Positions 1 through 9,308 of a DNA stretch of 64,000 bases are shown in pieces. The notes beneath the pieces were generated by a model. The model saw only the letters and a program-made list of their open reading frames with translations, had not been told where the DNA came from and ran no database searches. The position numbers were made by a program, and so were the translations under genes. The stretch comes from Archaeoglobus neptunius (GTDB taxonomy: Archaea > Halobacteriota > Archaeoglobi > Archaeoglobales > Archaeoglobaceae), in assembly GCF_016757965.1 (NCBI RefSeq), contig NZ_JAEKIW010000001.1, positions 1-64,000 of the forward strand, in the 5' to 3' direction. Every line of letters starts with the position of its first letter. The first letter of the stretch is position 1.

Positions 1-1
1 G

Positions 2-124
2 GATGCAAGAATTCTTGAGATCTACGAGGGTACGAGGGAGATCGAGCTTGAGGTCATTGGCAGATCACTGCTCGGCAAGATACCCTCAAGGCTGGGTACG
101 GTGAGGAAGCATCCATTGATGTAA
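2..124 (+). CDS. Acyl-CoA dehydrogenase, C-terminal end (partial)
   Basis: Only the last 40 codons are in the window. The frame reads ARILEIYEGTREIELEVIGR and ends in TAA at 122-124. The IYEGT-x-EI signature is the conserved C-terminal helix of acyl-CoA dehydrogenases, flavoenzymes that introduce the alpha,beta double bond of acyl-CoAs. The gene converges on the 4-hydroxybutyryl-CoA dehydratase-like gene with an 8-base gap, so this corner of the genome is devoted to acyl-CoA chemistry. Substrate specificity cannot be judged from this fragment. Confidence 0.8.
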   Translation, partial: DARILEIYEGTREIELEVIGRSLLGKIPSRLGTVRKHPLM

Positions 125-132
125 AAAATAGG

Positions 133-1575
133 TTAGTCTCCTGGAAGATCTCTTGAGATCCCCACGAGATATTTTGCGATATCTTTTTTCTTCTCAAAAT
201 CATAGCTTCTCCATATCGCAATGTCCTCCATCACCGGTGAACCTCCTCCGTGCACGCCTGCGACTGCATACACTCCTCCAAAAGATGAACAGAGAATGTT
301 GGAAATTCCGTAAAGACAGCGATACACATCCTCCGCAGGAATGTCGCTTCTTCTCTTGATGTACTTTCTTATCAGTGGTCCTGTTTCGGGACTCAAAAAG
401 TCTTCAGCGAAAGGCAGTGCTGCAGGCAGTCCACCAGCAAGTTCGGCAAGAATCTCAAGCTCCTTGTAGAAGTTAAGGCCTGCATGCCTTCTGCCTATAT
501 TCGCATACACCTCATTGGGCATGTAAGTTCCGGCAGGCGTTTTTGTTCCGTGAATTGCCGAGGCTATTCCGGCAGCGTAAACGAGCTCTGCAGTTGCTGC
601 CAGTTCGACAAGCTTCTCTCTTACGTTGTGCTTTTCGTAAACCCCATTATAGTCTGCAATTAGGGCTCCGAATCCTGTTATGACGTCTGTTGTTGCTGGT
701 TTGCATCCGGTGTAGCTGTGACGATGGAAGAGAGCGAAAAGATGTGCTGCGAGTGTGGCCTCTCTGTTCTCACCGCACAGAAAAACCCTGTCCCACGGAA
801 CGAAGACATCGTCGAATATAATCATATTTTCGTCATCACCCACCCCGCTCTGGGGCATTTTAAGTTCTTCTGGGGCCCTAAGTCTTGTTGTTCTGGCAAT
901 AATTTTAACTCCTTCAGTATCTGCAGGAATTGCGAATGCAACACTGTAATCTCTATCGTTTTCCGTCATCGCTCTTGTTGGAACCACTATTATTTCGTCC
1001 GCAACAGCAGCCATCGTTATGCAGTTCTTCGCTCCTCTGACCACTATTCCATCACTTCTCTTTTCAACAACCCGTACGTACATGTCCGGATCATCCTGCT
1101 GGTGAGGTCTCCTGCTTCTGTCGCCCTTAACATCGGTCTGAGCGCATGCAGCGACAAGATCCCTTTCCTGAAATTCCTTCAGGTATTCCAGAAATCTTTT
1201 GTGGTAATCGGTACCGTGAGCAATATCGGCAGCATAGGTTGCGATCGACAGGCCGTTGATTGCATCACATCCCATACAGCGCTGTATACATCCCCCAACA
1301 AGTCTGCAGATTTTTCTGGTCATCTCCTGCTTTTTCATCAGGTCTTCTGCAGTTTGATTTACGTGGGTAAATCTGTTAATTTTCTTACCGCTGATGTGAG
1401 ATCTGGCAGTCAGAAGGTCCTTAAAATTCGGATGATCGACGAGGTCGAAGGTATGGGAAAGAGTGTATATGCCTCCTCCAAGTTCTGGCGAGTTTCTACC
1501 GACTTTCTTTCCTCTAACGTACACATTCGGCTTCATTTTATACAAATCTTCCTTGTATTCTTCCGAAGTTCGCAT
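133..1575 (-). CDS. abfD: 4-hydroxybutyryl-CoA dehydratase / vinylacetyl-CoA isomerase family
   Basis: The 480-residue protein belongs to the flavin- and [4Fe-4S]-dependent AbfD/HpaB family. The enzyme dehydrates 4-hydroxybutyryl-CoA to crotonyl-CoA by a radical mechanism. The four cluster ligands known for this family seem to be present: C96 and C100 (CIQRC), then H284 and C291 (HRHSYTGC), with the correct spacings of four and seven residues. Presence of the ligands separates it from 4-hydroxyphenylacetate hydroxylases, which lack the cluster. A GAGGTAA ribosome binding site precedes ATG 1575. Next to a thiolase and an acyl-CoA dehydrogenase it probably works in 4-hydroxybutyrate or related acyl-CoA catabolism; use in CO2 fixation is not shown. 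Confidence 0.85.
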   Translation of the reverse strand: MRTSEEYKEDLYKMKPNVYVRGKKVGRNSPELGGGIYTLSHTFDLVDHPNFKDLLTARSHISGKKINRFTHVNQTAEDLMKKQEMTRKICRLVGGCIQRCMGCDAINGLSIATYAADIAHGTDYHKRFLEYLKEFQERDLVAACAQTDVKGDRSRRPHQQDDPDMYVRVVEKRSDGIVVRGAKNCITMAAVADEIIVVPTRAMTENDRDYSVAFAIPADTEGVKIIARTTRLRAPEELKMPQSGVGDDENMIIFDDVFVPWDRVFLCGENREATLAAHLFALFHRHSYTGCKPATTDVITGFGALIADYNGVYEKHNVREKLVELAATAELVYAAGIASAIHGTKTPAGTYMPNEVYANIGRRHAGLNFYKELEILAELAGGLPAALPFAEDFLSPETGPLIRKYIKRRSDIPAEDVYRCLYGISNILCSSFGGVYAVAGVHGGGSPVMEDIAIWRSYDFEKKKDIAKYLVGISRDLPGD

Positions 1576-1616
1576 TTTCTTACCTCATCACTTAGATTTT
1601 AAAATTATCTCTCCTG

Positions 1617-2807
1617 CTAGACTCTCTCTATCACCACTGCCGCACCCTGCCCGCCTCCAACGCAGGCCGTTGCAACGCCATAGTCTCCACCCTCTTCCTG
1701 CAAAATTCTGGCGAGAGTCCCGATGAGCCGTGCTCCACTTGCAGCGAGCGGATGCCCTATAGCAATTGCACCACCCTTTACGTTAACTCTTTCCGGTTCT
1801 ATCCCCAGTTCGTGTATGGCATAGAGAGTAACCACGGCAAAAGCCTCGTTTATTTCCCAGAAATCTATGTCCGTAACTTTCAAATCAGCCTTCTGCAGTG
1901 CCTTTTTGCTTGCAGGTACCGGACCCTTACCCATCACGTATGGTGGAACTCCTGCAGTGCCATAGGAAACAATTTTTGCGAGAGGGTCAAGGCCCAACTC
2001 CGCGATTTTCTTTTTAGAAGCCAGAAGCAGTCCGGTAGCTCCCGCATTTAAGGGCGAGGAATTGCCGGCTGTAATTACACCTCCTGGCTTGAATGCCGGT
2101 GGAAGAGAGGCTATTTGCTCGAGGGTTGTATCTGGCCTTATCGACTGGTCTGAGTCAACAACGATAGTCGAACCATCTGCCTGCCTTGCTTCAACGGGAA
2201 TGATCTCGCCTTTAAAGTATCCCTCTTTGAGTGCTTTTGCAGCCATCTGATGGCTTCTCAGACTCCATCTATCGAGATCTTCCTTGGTGAGATATCCGGC
2301 CTCCTCAAACAGTCTTTCAGCAGTTAAACCCATCACAAAACCTGTGGCCATGTCATATTCTCTGTATTCCTCTCCTGCAAGTTTCAGATTGGGGCTGATA
2401 TGCGGGTTGTCCGTGCCCATGGGAACCCTTGTCATGTGCTCGTATCCACCCGCTATTGCCACATCAACATTGCCCGTCGCTATTTCGAGGTAGGCATAGG
2501 CAGTTGTTATGAGTGATGAGGCGCACTGCATGTCCATATGGGTCGTGGAAGTTTCTACAGGATATTTCGCAAGCAGTGCCGGGCCCTTTCCTCCATATGC
2601 CCAGTTCTCCCATACGGGAAAGGCGCAACCGACCAGGATTCTTTCGACTTCCTTTTTTTCAATTCCTGCCATTTCGGGTAGCTTTTCGAGAACCACCGCC
2701 ATCAATTCGTCTCCCCTATTCTGGTGAAAGACATCTCTCTCGGGCTTTTTCGGTCTGCTTCTGGAAAATGCAGTTCTTGCATATTCCGCAATATATACTT
2801 CCTCCAC
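1617..2807 (-). CDS. Thiolase (acetyl-CoA C-acyltransferase)
   Basis: This is a 396-residue thiolase that condenses or cleaves beta-ketoacyl-CoA. The nucleophile C95 lies in MDMQCASS, the NEAFA motif follows, then GGAIAIGHPLAASGAR with the catalytic His, and CVGGGQGAA with the second Cys. The set is complete, so it should be active. The start is GTG at 2807, preceded by a full AGGAGGTGAT ribosome binding site (2811-2820). It is followed 41 bases later by the dehydratase-like gene on the same strand, which suggests one operon for beta-oxidation-like conversion of C4 acyl-CoAs. Confidence 0.9.
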   Translation of the reverse strand: MEEVYIAEYARTAFSRSRPKKPERDVFHQNRGDELMAVVLEKLPEMAGIEKKEVERILVGCAFPVWENWAYGGKGPALLAKYPVETSTTHMDMQCASSLITTAYAYLEIATGNVDVAIAGGYEHMTRVPMGTDNPHISPNLKLAGEEYREYDMATGFVMGLTAERLFEEAGYLTKEDLDRWSLRSHQMAAKALKEGYFKGEIIPVEARQADGSTIVVDSDQSIRPDTTLEQIASLPPAFKPGGVITAGNSSPLNAGATGLLLASKKKIAELGLDPLAKIVSYGTAGVPPYVMGKGPVPASKKALQKADLKVTDIDFWEINEAFAVVTLYAIHELGIEPERVNVKGGAIAIGHPLAASGARLIGTLARILQEEGGDYGVATACVGGGQGAAVVIERV

Positions 2808-3122
2808 GAAATCACCTCCTACTTATCCTCCACTCCTAACAATCCCGGGATACGTGTCTTCGGGTTTTTCAGCCAGAATCTGTCCTCTCCGAAATCCGAA
2901 ATTTTTACCATCTATCGTGAACTATCCTTCTTTATTTTTAAAATTTTTCGTTTTCTACGAAAATTATTTTTGAAACATTCATAAAAAATGCATTTTGTCA
3001 GATTCTTTCAATTGGTGTCCTGTAAGATTTGTTCCAGCCAGCAGACTTTTATTTCATTTGCCGATTAATAAACTTTCAGAGCCGAGCAAAAATTTTTATT
3101 TTAAAATTCTCTGTTAGAACTC
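2808..3122. promoter_or_regulatory. Divergent AT-rich promoter region with inverted repeat
   Basis: This 315-base gap separates the thiolase operon from the DUF2148 gene. It holds an AT-rich, TATA-like tract at about 2931-2945 (read on the minus strand), and directly upstream of that an inverted repeat, TTTTCGT (2945-2951) and ACGAAAA (2957-2963), separated by five bases. The position, next to the presumed basal promoter of the thiolase, fits an operator. A second AT-rich tract (3088-3108) lies just before the DUF2148 gene. No open reading frame of note was seen. Confidence 0.45.
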
Positions 3123-3677
3123 ATGATTCTGAATGAGGAGGATTTTAAAAAGGAGGGTATCAGATTAGCGGCATTTCTAATGGCAGAAAGTGCGAGAACG
3201 GCTCCGAAGTCCAAAGGTGAGGACGTAATCGAAATCGTTTATGCTGATGGTAATGAACTGGAGAAACTGGCGTTAAAGATGGAAGAACTGGCATCCGGTG
3301 GTGACAGGGACTTTTTAAGAGATGCCGAGAGTCTGAGAAAATCACAGGCTGTGTTACTTTTAGGGGCGAAGGGTGAGAAAACTGTTGGGGTGAACTGCGG
3401 AGCATGCGGCTTCGAGAGTTGTGCCGAATTTAAGAAGGCTCAGCGGGGAGGGGAGAATTTCATCGGGCCTAATTGCGCCTTTAGAATGATCGATCTTGGA
3501 ATTGCCCTTGGCTCGGCAGTTAAACTTTCCGCTGTGATCGGTGTTGATACGAGGATAATGTACAGAATCGGGATAGCAGCGAAGAAACTCGGTATGGTGG
3601 ATGCCGATGTTGTGATGGGCATTCCGATTTCAGCGACAGGAAAAAGCCCTTATTTTGATAGAGCGTTCAAAAAATAA
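3123..3677 (+). CDS. DUF2148 iron-sulfur protein
   Basis: This 184-residue protein matches the DUF2148 (ferredoxin-like domain) family. The cluster-binding stretch is NCGACGFESC (C92, C95, C100), with a fourth candidate ligand at C118 (GPNCAF). The C-terminal half (about 120-175) is rich in Gly and Ala and typical of the family. The family has no assigned reaction. It stands alone, divergent from the thiolase, with a 53-base gap before the downstream kinase gene. Role unknown; a redox or Fe-S function is inferred only from the cysteines. Confidence 0.75.
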   Translation: MILNEEDFKKEGIRLAAFLMAESARTAPKSKGEDVIEIVYADGNELEKLALKMEELASGGDRDFLRDAESLRKSQAVLLLGAKGEKTVGVNCGACGFESCAEFKKAQRGGENFIGPNCAFRMIDLGIALGSAVKLSAVIGVDTRIMYRIGIAAKKLGMVDADVVMGIPISATGKSPYFDRAFKK

Positions 3678-3730
3678 GTTTCAGAGTGGAAAGAAAATTT
3701 TATTAATTATTTTGAGGTGCTGGAGTCCAA

Positions 3731-5302
3731 ATGACGTCAATAAAGCGGAAATATTTGCTTGTGCTGGCGTCAGTATTTCTTGCAATAATCCTGGTCATTT
3801 CAGTGTATGCCTACTTTGCCACATCCAAGGCCTTTGAAGCTGTTGGGATGGAGGAAGTTTTGGAACATTCCACGATTGTGGAGGATGCCCTCTACAGGGA
3901 GCTCGAAGAAATTGATAGGCTCTGCAGCGATTGGGCTTACTGGGATGATACCTACCGGTTTATCGCTGATCCCAATGAGGAGTACATCCGATCCAACCTG
4001 GTAAACGAGACCTTTGCCGACATCCAGATGAACTACATCGTTTTCGTAAACAAAAGCGGAGGTATTGTTTACGCCGGAGCATACGACTGGAAAAACGATA
4101 CCCCGATGAATTTTTCGAGCAGGTTTCTTGATTTTGTGAGGCAGGTGGATGGAGAGTTCACGGGAGTGGTTAAGCTTGACAGAATTCTGCTGGTTTCGGT
4201 AAAAAGTATACTGCCCAGCAATGAAAGCGGGGAGGCAAGGGGATATCTGATATTCGGAAGGTATCTGTACCCGGAGAAAATCTCGCAGATATCCGGCTTT
4301 CCTGTGAGCATTGTTGATGCCAGGTTTGGAAATGTAACCTACCAGTACAGCGGTGATAACCTGGTGGTTTATGTACCGATAAGGGATTTCAAAGGTGGGG
4401 TTGCTGGAAACTTCGTTTTCAAGATTCATCCATTCTGGCATGAAGTTTTCTACACGTATGTTACGGGACTCATTGCATTTATAATGCTGTCGACAGTTCT
4501 CTTTGGTATTGCAGTGGGGGTCGTACTCTACAGAGACCTCAGAAGAATCCTAGAAATTCAAAAATTTGTGAGCAGAGTTGGGGGTAATTTTGAAGATAGG
4601 CTGTCTGTAAGCGGTAGTGATGAGATATCTGAGCTGGGGAAGCAGATAAACCAGATGCTGGACAGAATTGAGCTGTCGTTCAAAAGAATTGCTCTCCTTA
4701 CCGACACTCTGAAGTTCATGAACAGGATGTTAAGACATGAAATAAAGAACAGGCTAACCTCCATTGTAGGGTTTCTGGAGGTGGGTATGGAGAGCATGGA
4801 TGTAAAGTACTTTGAGAGGTCTCGTGACATCGCACTGGACACTTCCAGACTGATAGACAGGTTGAGGGTGCTTGAGAGATCGTTTCTCAGTTATGAACCA
4901 AAGGCAATTGACATTGGCTCTGTTGTGGAGGATGTTATGAGGAACTACAATGTGGAGTGGGATATGAAAGGCAATGCCAGAGTTATGGCTGACGAAGGTC
5001 TGTATACTGTATTTGAGAATCTTGTTCAAAATGCAATTGTCCACGGGAATGCCACGAAAATAGAATTTGAAGTTCTTGATTATGGAGAGGTTGTTGAGAT
5101 ACTGGTAAAGGACAATGGAAAGGGAATTCCAGATGAGCTGAAAGGCAGGGTTTTCGAGGAGGGTTTTTCGACGTCATCGGGATACGGTTTTGGGCTTTAC
5201 ATAGTTAAAATGCTCGTTGAAAGATATGGAGGTGCGATCTCTCTTTACGACAATAAGCCATGTGGAGCGATTTTTTCGATAAGGTTACCTAAGGCTTTTT
5301 AG
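3731..5302 (+). CDS. Membrane sensor histidine kinase (CHASE4-like, HAMP)
   Basis: The 523-residue protein has a membrane segment at about 7-29, an extracytoplasmic CHASE4-like sensor (about 35-235), a second membrane segment (about 240-265), a HAMP linker (about 268-315), and a kinase core. The phospho-acceptor is H336 in MLRHEIKNRL. The ATPase domain has an N box (ENLVQNAIVHGN), a G1 box (DNGKGIP) and a G2 box (GYGFGLYIVK). All the parts of an active kinase are there. No response regulator lies beside it, so it is an orphan. Its end overlaps the end of the convergent rnp4 by 14 bases. Confidence 0.9.
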   Translation: MTSIKRKYLLVLASVFLAIILVISVYAYFATSKAFEAVGMEEVLEHSTIVEDALYRELEEIDRLCSDWAYWDDTYRFIADPNEEYIRSNLVNETFADIQMNYIVFVNKSGGIVYAGAYDWKNDTPMNFSSRFLDFVRQVDGEFTGVVKLDRILLVSVKSILPSNESGEARGYLIFGRYLYPEKISQISGFPVSIVDARFGNVTYQYSGDNLVVYVPIRDFKGGVAGNFVFKIHPFWHEVFYTYVTGLIAFIMLSTVLFGIAVGVVLYRDLRRILEIQKFVSRVGGNFEDRLSVSGSDEISELGKQINQMLDRIELSFKRIALLTDTLKFMNRMLRHEIKNRLTSIVGFLEVGMESMDVKYFERSRDIALDTSRLIDRLRVLERSFLSYEPKAIDIGSVVEDVMRNYNVEWDMKGNARVMADEGLYTVFENLVQNAIVHGNATKIEFEVLDYGEVVEILVKDNGKGIPDELKGRVFEEGFSTSSGYGFGLYIVKMLVERYGGAISLYDNKPCGAIFSIRLPKAF

Positions 5303-5600
5303 GTCTTATCGGAACCCGTCTCTCGTAGCCGCAGTTCAGGCATTTGATTATCACCCTGCTCTTCCTCACCCTCACCCTAAATTTTTCGGCCCTGTATGGA
5401 TAGAGACATTTTTTGCAGTAAGCCATTTTCAACTCTTTTGGTATTCTCACCCTGTATTTCATTGCAATTTTTCTTGCAAGCTCTATGTATCTTCTTGAGA
5501 GTTCGTAATCCTTATTTTTCCACTCCTGCGCTCTCTCGATAAGGAAAACAACTCTCTCTCTTGCCATTCTGTTCTCTCTCTTTTTATCCCTTCTCAGCAC
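5289..5600 (-). CDS. rnp4: Ribonuclease P protein component 4 (Rpp21)
   Basis: This 103-residue protein is the archaeal Rpp21 subunit of RNase P, which helps the catalytic RNA cut 5' leaders from pre-tRNA. It has a basic N-terminal helical half and a zinc ribbon made by C62, C65, C87 and C90 (YCKKC and KCLNC), as in characterised Rpp21 proteins. Length fits the family. It is divergent from sepS with only 50 bases between the starts, so the two tRNA-related genes share a promoter region. Confidence 0.9.
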   Translation of the reverse strand: MLRRDKKRENRMARERVVFLIERAQEWKNKDYELSRRYIELARKIAMKYRVRIPKELKMAYCKKCLYPYRAEKFRVRVRKSRVIIKCLNCGYERRVPIRPKKP

Positions 5601-5650
5601 GGGTAGTGGTAAACAACAAAGATAAATAGTCTTTTGTTCTTTCAGCCATT

Positions 5651-7255
5651 ATGAAATTTGACCCCCAGAAATACAGAGAACTCTCCAGGAAAGACTTTGA
5701 GGAAGCATGGCGAATGGGTGGTGAAGTGCTGGGCATCAGAAATCCGAATGACGTCTACCCCAGAATCGGTTATGAATTCGGGAGAGAACATCCGGTCTTT
5801 AGCACAATCGAGAAGCTGAGAAGGGCGTATATCTCCATTGGATTTACCGAGGTCATAAACCCGCTTATAGTGGAGGATGTACATGTGAGAAAGCAGTTTG
5901 GCAGAGAGGCTCTGGCAGTGCTGGATAGATGTTTCTACCTGGCATCCCTGCCAAAACCAAATGTTGGAATGTCGGCAGACAAAATTCGAAAGATTGTGAA
6001 CATTACTGGAAAAGAATTTGACAGCAAAAAACTTCAGGAAGTTTTTCATAGATACAAAAAGGGGGAGATAGATGGGGATGATCTGAGCTATCTGGTTGCT
6101 GATGTCCTGGATGTCGATGACATAACAGCCGTCAGGGTTCTTGACGAGGTTTTCCCCGAGTTCAAGGATCTGAAACCTCAGGCGGGCACCCTAACTCTCC
6201 GGAGCCACATGACCACAGGATGGTTCATAACTCTCAGTCACATTGCAGATAAGCTCCCCCTGCCAATCAAACTCTTCAGCATTGACAGATGTTTCAGAAA
6301 GGAACAAGGTGAGGACGCAACGAGACTGTACAGCTACTTTTCTGCGAGCTGTGTTGTTTTGGACGAAGAGGTTGGAGTTGATGATGGAAAGGCAGTTGCA
6401 GAGGCACTACTCAGACAGTTTGGTTTTGAAAAGTTCAAATTCAGGAAGGATGAAAAGAGAAGCAAGTATTACATACCGGATACACAGACCGAGGTTTTTG
6501 CCTTTCATCCGATGCTGGTTGGCTCTCACACCAAGTACAGCGATGGCTGGATTGAAATCGCAACTTTCGGAATTTACTCTCCAACAGCTCTGGCTGAGTA
6601 CGACATAGAGTATCCGGTGATGAATTTGGGACTGGGGGTCGAAAGGCTGGCGATGATTCTGCATGGCTATGATGATGTCAGAAAAATGGTGTATCCGTAC
6701 ATCTTTGGCGAAGTCAAAATCAGCGATCTGGATATAGCAAGGGGGATAAAGATAAGGGCAGTACCGCAAACGCAGGTTGGGTTGAAAATAGCACAAAAAA
6801 TAGTCGAGACAGCCGAAAAGAATGCATCAGCACCGAGCCCGTGCAGCTTTCTCGCTTTTGAGGGGGAGCTATTTGACAGGGAGGTAAAAGTTTACGTTGT
6901 TGAGGAGGAAGAGAACACGAAACTCTGTGGTCCGGCCTATGCAAATGAAATAGTCGTACATCACGGGGATATATACGGAATTCCTAGAACCAAAAAGTGG
7001 AAAAGCTACTTTGACGAGGGTGTGAGCACGGGAGTGAGATATATAGACTCCTTTGCATATCTTGCAGCGGAGAGAATAGAGGAAGCAGCAATGTTTGGCA
7101 GGGATGATGTTGTCGTGCGGGTCAGGGTGGTTGAAAATCTCTCGGATGTTAACATGTACATTCACGAAAATCTCAGGAGATATGTTATCTCCAGGAGAGG
7201 TAAAATTGATGTCAGAGGACCCATGTTTGTAACGGTTAAGGCCGATATTGGTTAG
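5651..7255 (+). CDS. sepS: O-phosphoserine--tRNA(Cys) ligase
   Basis: SepS charges tRNA(Cys) with phosphoserine, which SepCysS then turns into Cys-tRNA. This route is restricted to methanogens and Archaeoglobales, so the gene is a good lineage marker. The 534-residue length matches the family. It is a class II synthetase: the motif 2 region follows the stretch LTLRSHMTTGWF, and the motif 3-like GLGVERLAMILHG is near residue 325. An AGATAAATAG box lies 22-31 nt before the ATG. No SepCysS gene is in the window. Confidence 0.95.
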   Translation: MKFDPQKYRELSRKDFEEAWRMGGEVLGIRNPNDVYPRIGYEFGREHPVFSTIEKLRRAYISIGFTEVINPLIVEDVHVRKQFGREALAVLDRCFYLASLPKPNVGMSADKIRKIVNITGKEFDSKKLQEVFHRYKKGEIDGDDLSYLVADVLDVDDITAVRVLDEVFPEFKDLKPQAGTLTLRSHMTTGWFITLSHIADKLPLPIKLFSIDRCFRKEQGEDATRLYSYFSASCVVLDEEVGVDDGKAVAEALLRQFGFEKFKFRKDEKRSKYYIPDTQTEVFAFHPMLVGSHTKYSDGWIEIATFGIYSPTALAEYDIEYPVMNLGLGVERLAMILHGYDDVRKMVYPYIFGEVKISDLDIARGIKIRAVPQTQVGLKIAQKIVETAEKNASAPSPCSFLAFEGELFDREVKVYVVEEEENTKLCGPAYANEIVVHHGDIYGIPRTKKWKSYFDEGVSTGVRYIDSFAYLAAERIEEAAMFGRDDVVVRVRVVENLSDVNMYIHENLRRYVISRRGKIDVRGPMFVTVKADIG

Positions 7256-7821
7256 ATCGGGATGAGGAGTCTCAGATAGCCAATGTAGGGGATTCTGAAC
7301 TTTGCGACACCTATGATCCATTCCTTCTTTACGGGCTTTATTTTTTCTCCGATGGGTGAAAAAGCACCTGGAACTGCCTGATCAGGAAGCTGATTGGTTC
7401 TTACGTTATCACCCTGAGTGATATACCCGTCGTTTTCTGCAATCTGATTTGTGTAAACGAGTTTTCCATTAACTAGAGCAGGAATGTGCTCTCCCTTATG
7501 CACGTACGCAATTGCACGGTGTATGATTGGCTTGCCGTAACCGTTGGGTTTGTAGACGATAACGTCACCATAATTACCGAAGCTCATGTAACCTGTTTTC
7601 ACACCTTCTTCCCATGTAACCACTCCACCGTTTCTATCCACTCCAACTAAAATAATCACATCACCTTTATACATGTGTGGCTCCATGCTGCCAGACTCAA
7701 CCGCAACCATAAAGGGCCATGTGCCTGTTAGGGCAATTCCACCACCGATTATGACCGCAACGATAATTAATGTTGAGACCACATCTTTTATGAACTGAAC
7801 AGACTTCGATTCATTACTCAT
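7252..7821 (-). CDS. Signal peptidase I
   Basis: This 190-residue membrane protease removes signal peptides from exported proteins. The start at 7821 (MSNESKSVQF) gives an N-terminal membrane helix at about 14-34; the frame stays open further upstream, but that part is antisense to the PolD gene. The catalytic Ser45 is in ESGSMEP, and the general base is His101 (PIIHRAI), which replaces the bacterial Lys as in other archaeal and ER enzymes. A GDN motif follows, and a short hydrophobic C-terminus ends the protein. It converges on sepS with a 4-base overlap. Confidence 0.9.
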   Translation of the reverse strand: MSNESKSVQFIKDVVSTLIIVAVIIGGGIALTGTWPFMVAVESGSMEPHMYKGDVIILVGVDRNGGVVTWEEGVKTGYMSFGNYGDVIVYKPNGYGKPIIHRAIAYVHKGEHIPALVNGKLVYTNQIAENDGYITQGDNVRTNQLPDQAVPGAFSPIGEKIKPVKKEWIIGVAKFRIPYIGYLRLLIPI

Positions 7822-7825
7822 GCTT

Positions 7826-7833
7826 AAAGGAGG
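7826..7833 (+). promoter_or_regulatory. Ribosome binding site fixing the start of the PolD small subunit
   Basis: AAAGGAGG lies seven bases before ATG 7841. The frame also opens at ATG 7820, but that start would overlap the start of the divergent signal peptidase gene and would put this strong site inside the coding region. ATG 7841 is therefore preferred. Confidence 0.6.
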
Positions 7834-7840
7834 AGAGGGG

Positions 7841-9307
7841 ATGGTAATTAAAAATATCGATGTGGCCACGGTGGCGAAAAAATTTCTGGTGAAGGGATAC
7901 AACATAGACCCAAGAGCGGCAGAGCTTGTTTGCAGTTTTGGCAGTTTTAATGATGAACTTGTATCCGAGATATGTAAAATTGCGAGAGGCAAGTTTATTA
8001 TTTGCGAGGAAGACGTCAGGGCTGCTATAAGAAAATTCAGCTCATCCAAGAAAGATATCAAACAGACTGCTGTAGATTCGGGATTAAAAGAAAAAAGAGA
8101 GGATAGAGAGAGTTTGAGGATACTGATGGACGTAACTGGTAACTCTGTGTGTGAGGGCAAGATTGATGATTTTGTTGTGTACTTCAACTCAAGACTCGAG
8201 AAACTGTCCAGAATTTTAAAGAGCAGAATCTACCCGACACCAATCGCCCATGTTGGAAAGAGGAGGATAGAAACGGTGAACGTGGTGGGAATGGTCACCA
8301 ATGTCTGGGAGAGAGGAGAGAAGTACATTATCCAGCTTGAAGACTCTACGGGCAGCATAAACTGCCTTGCGACGGGGAAAAATGCTGAAATTGCTTCAGA
8401 ACTTTTGGGTGATGAGGTCATCGGTGTGACGGGTAAGCTGAGGGGAAAAACCATCATTGCAGATAGAATAATTTTCCCTGACGTGCCCGTAAATGGAAAC
8501 GGCGGGAAGAAAAGGGATTTTACAATTATCTTTCTTTCGGACACGCACTTTGGAAGTAAGGAGTTTCTGGAAAGAGAGTGGGACCTTTTTATCAGATGGC
8601 TGAACGGCGAACTGGGGGATAGAAAAGGTGAAGAACTGGCTGAAAGTGTGAAGTATATCGTAATCGCAGGAGACGTTGTGGATGGTATAGGAGTATATCC
8701 GGGTCAGGAGAACGATCTCGAAATAATGGATATCTATGGGCAATACGAAAGTGCAGCAGAGCACATAGATAGAATTCCGAGGAGAATAAAGATAATCCTC
8801 GCCCCTGGCAATCACGATGCTGTGAGACAGGCGGAACCCCAGCCTTCACTGCCAAAGGAGATACGGGATCTTTTTTCGGGCAACGTGTATCATGTTGGCA
8901 ATCCGGCTTTTATCGAGATCGAAGGCGTTAAAGTTCTGGTATATCACGGGAGAAGCTTCGACGACATTGTTGCCAAAATACCCAGGCTGAGCTATGATGA
9001 ACCGCAGAAGATCATGGAGGAACTCCTGAAAAGAAGACACCTCAGCCCGATGTATGGAGGACGAAGTCCAATGGCTCCCGAGAGGGAGGACTATCTGGTT
9101 ATAGAGGAAATACCTGACATTCTGCACTCGGGACATATCCATACATACGGTACCGGGTTTTACAGGGGGGTTTTCATGGTCAACTCATCTACCTGGCAGG
9201 CTCAGACTGAATTTCAGAAAAAAGTAAATCTCAATCCCATGCCCGGAAACGTTGCGGTCTATCGTCCCGGAGGAGAGGTCGTCAGACTGAGATTCTATGG
9301 TGAGTAA
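7841..9307 (+). CDS. polB: DNA polymerase D (Pol II) small subunit, DP1
   Basis: DP1 is the small, exonuclease-bearing subunit of the archaeal replicative polymerase PolD. In this 488-residue protein an OB-fold-like region (about 125-215) precedes a calcineurin-like phosphoesterase domain (about 225-480). The Mre11-type metal and catalytic motifs are all visible: SDTHFGS, GDVVDG, PGNHD, YHGRSFD and SGHIHTYG. Proofreading 3'-5' exonuclease activity is thus expected. The large subunit DP2 is not in the window. The stop overlaps the beginning of the phosphoribosyltransferase frame. Confidence 0.93.
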   Translation: MVIKNIDVATVAKKFLVKGYNIDPRAAELVCSFGSFNDELVSEICKIARGKFIICEEDVRAAIRKFSSSKKDIKQTAVDSGLKEKREDRESLRILMDVTGNSVCEGKIDDFVVYFNSRLEKLSRILKSRIYPTPIAHVGKRRIETVNVVGMVTNVWERGEKYIIQLEDSTGSINCLATGKNAEIASELLGDEVIGVTGKLRGKTIIADRIIFPDVPVNGNGGKKRDFTIIFLSDTHFGSKEFLEREWDLFIRWLNGELGDRKGEELAESVKYIVIAGDVVDGIGVYPGQENDLEIMDIYGQYESAAEHIDRIPRRIKIILAPGNHDAVRQAEPQPSLPKEIRDLFSGNVYHVGNPAFIEIEGVKVLVYHGRSFDDIVAKIPRLSYDEPQKIMEELLKRRHLSPMYGGRSPMAPEREDYLVIEEIPDILHSGHIHTYGTGFYRGVFMVNSSTWQAQTEFQKKVNLNPMPGNVAVYRPGGEVVRLRFYGE

Positions 9308-9308
9308 G

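Noticed and set aside
718-1602. 294-residue open frame on the plus strand
   Set aside because: It is antisense to the dehydratase-like gene, which has full family conservation and a ribosome binding site.
3160-3622. Minus-strand frames opposite the DUF2148 gene
   Set aside because: They have no recognisable features and lie antisense to a conserved Fe-S protein.
7822-8187. N-terminal extension of signal peptidase to 311 residues
   Set aside because: It is antisense to the PolD small subunit. The usual signal peptidase N-terminus starts at 7821.
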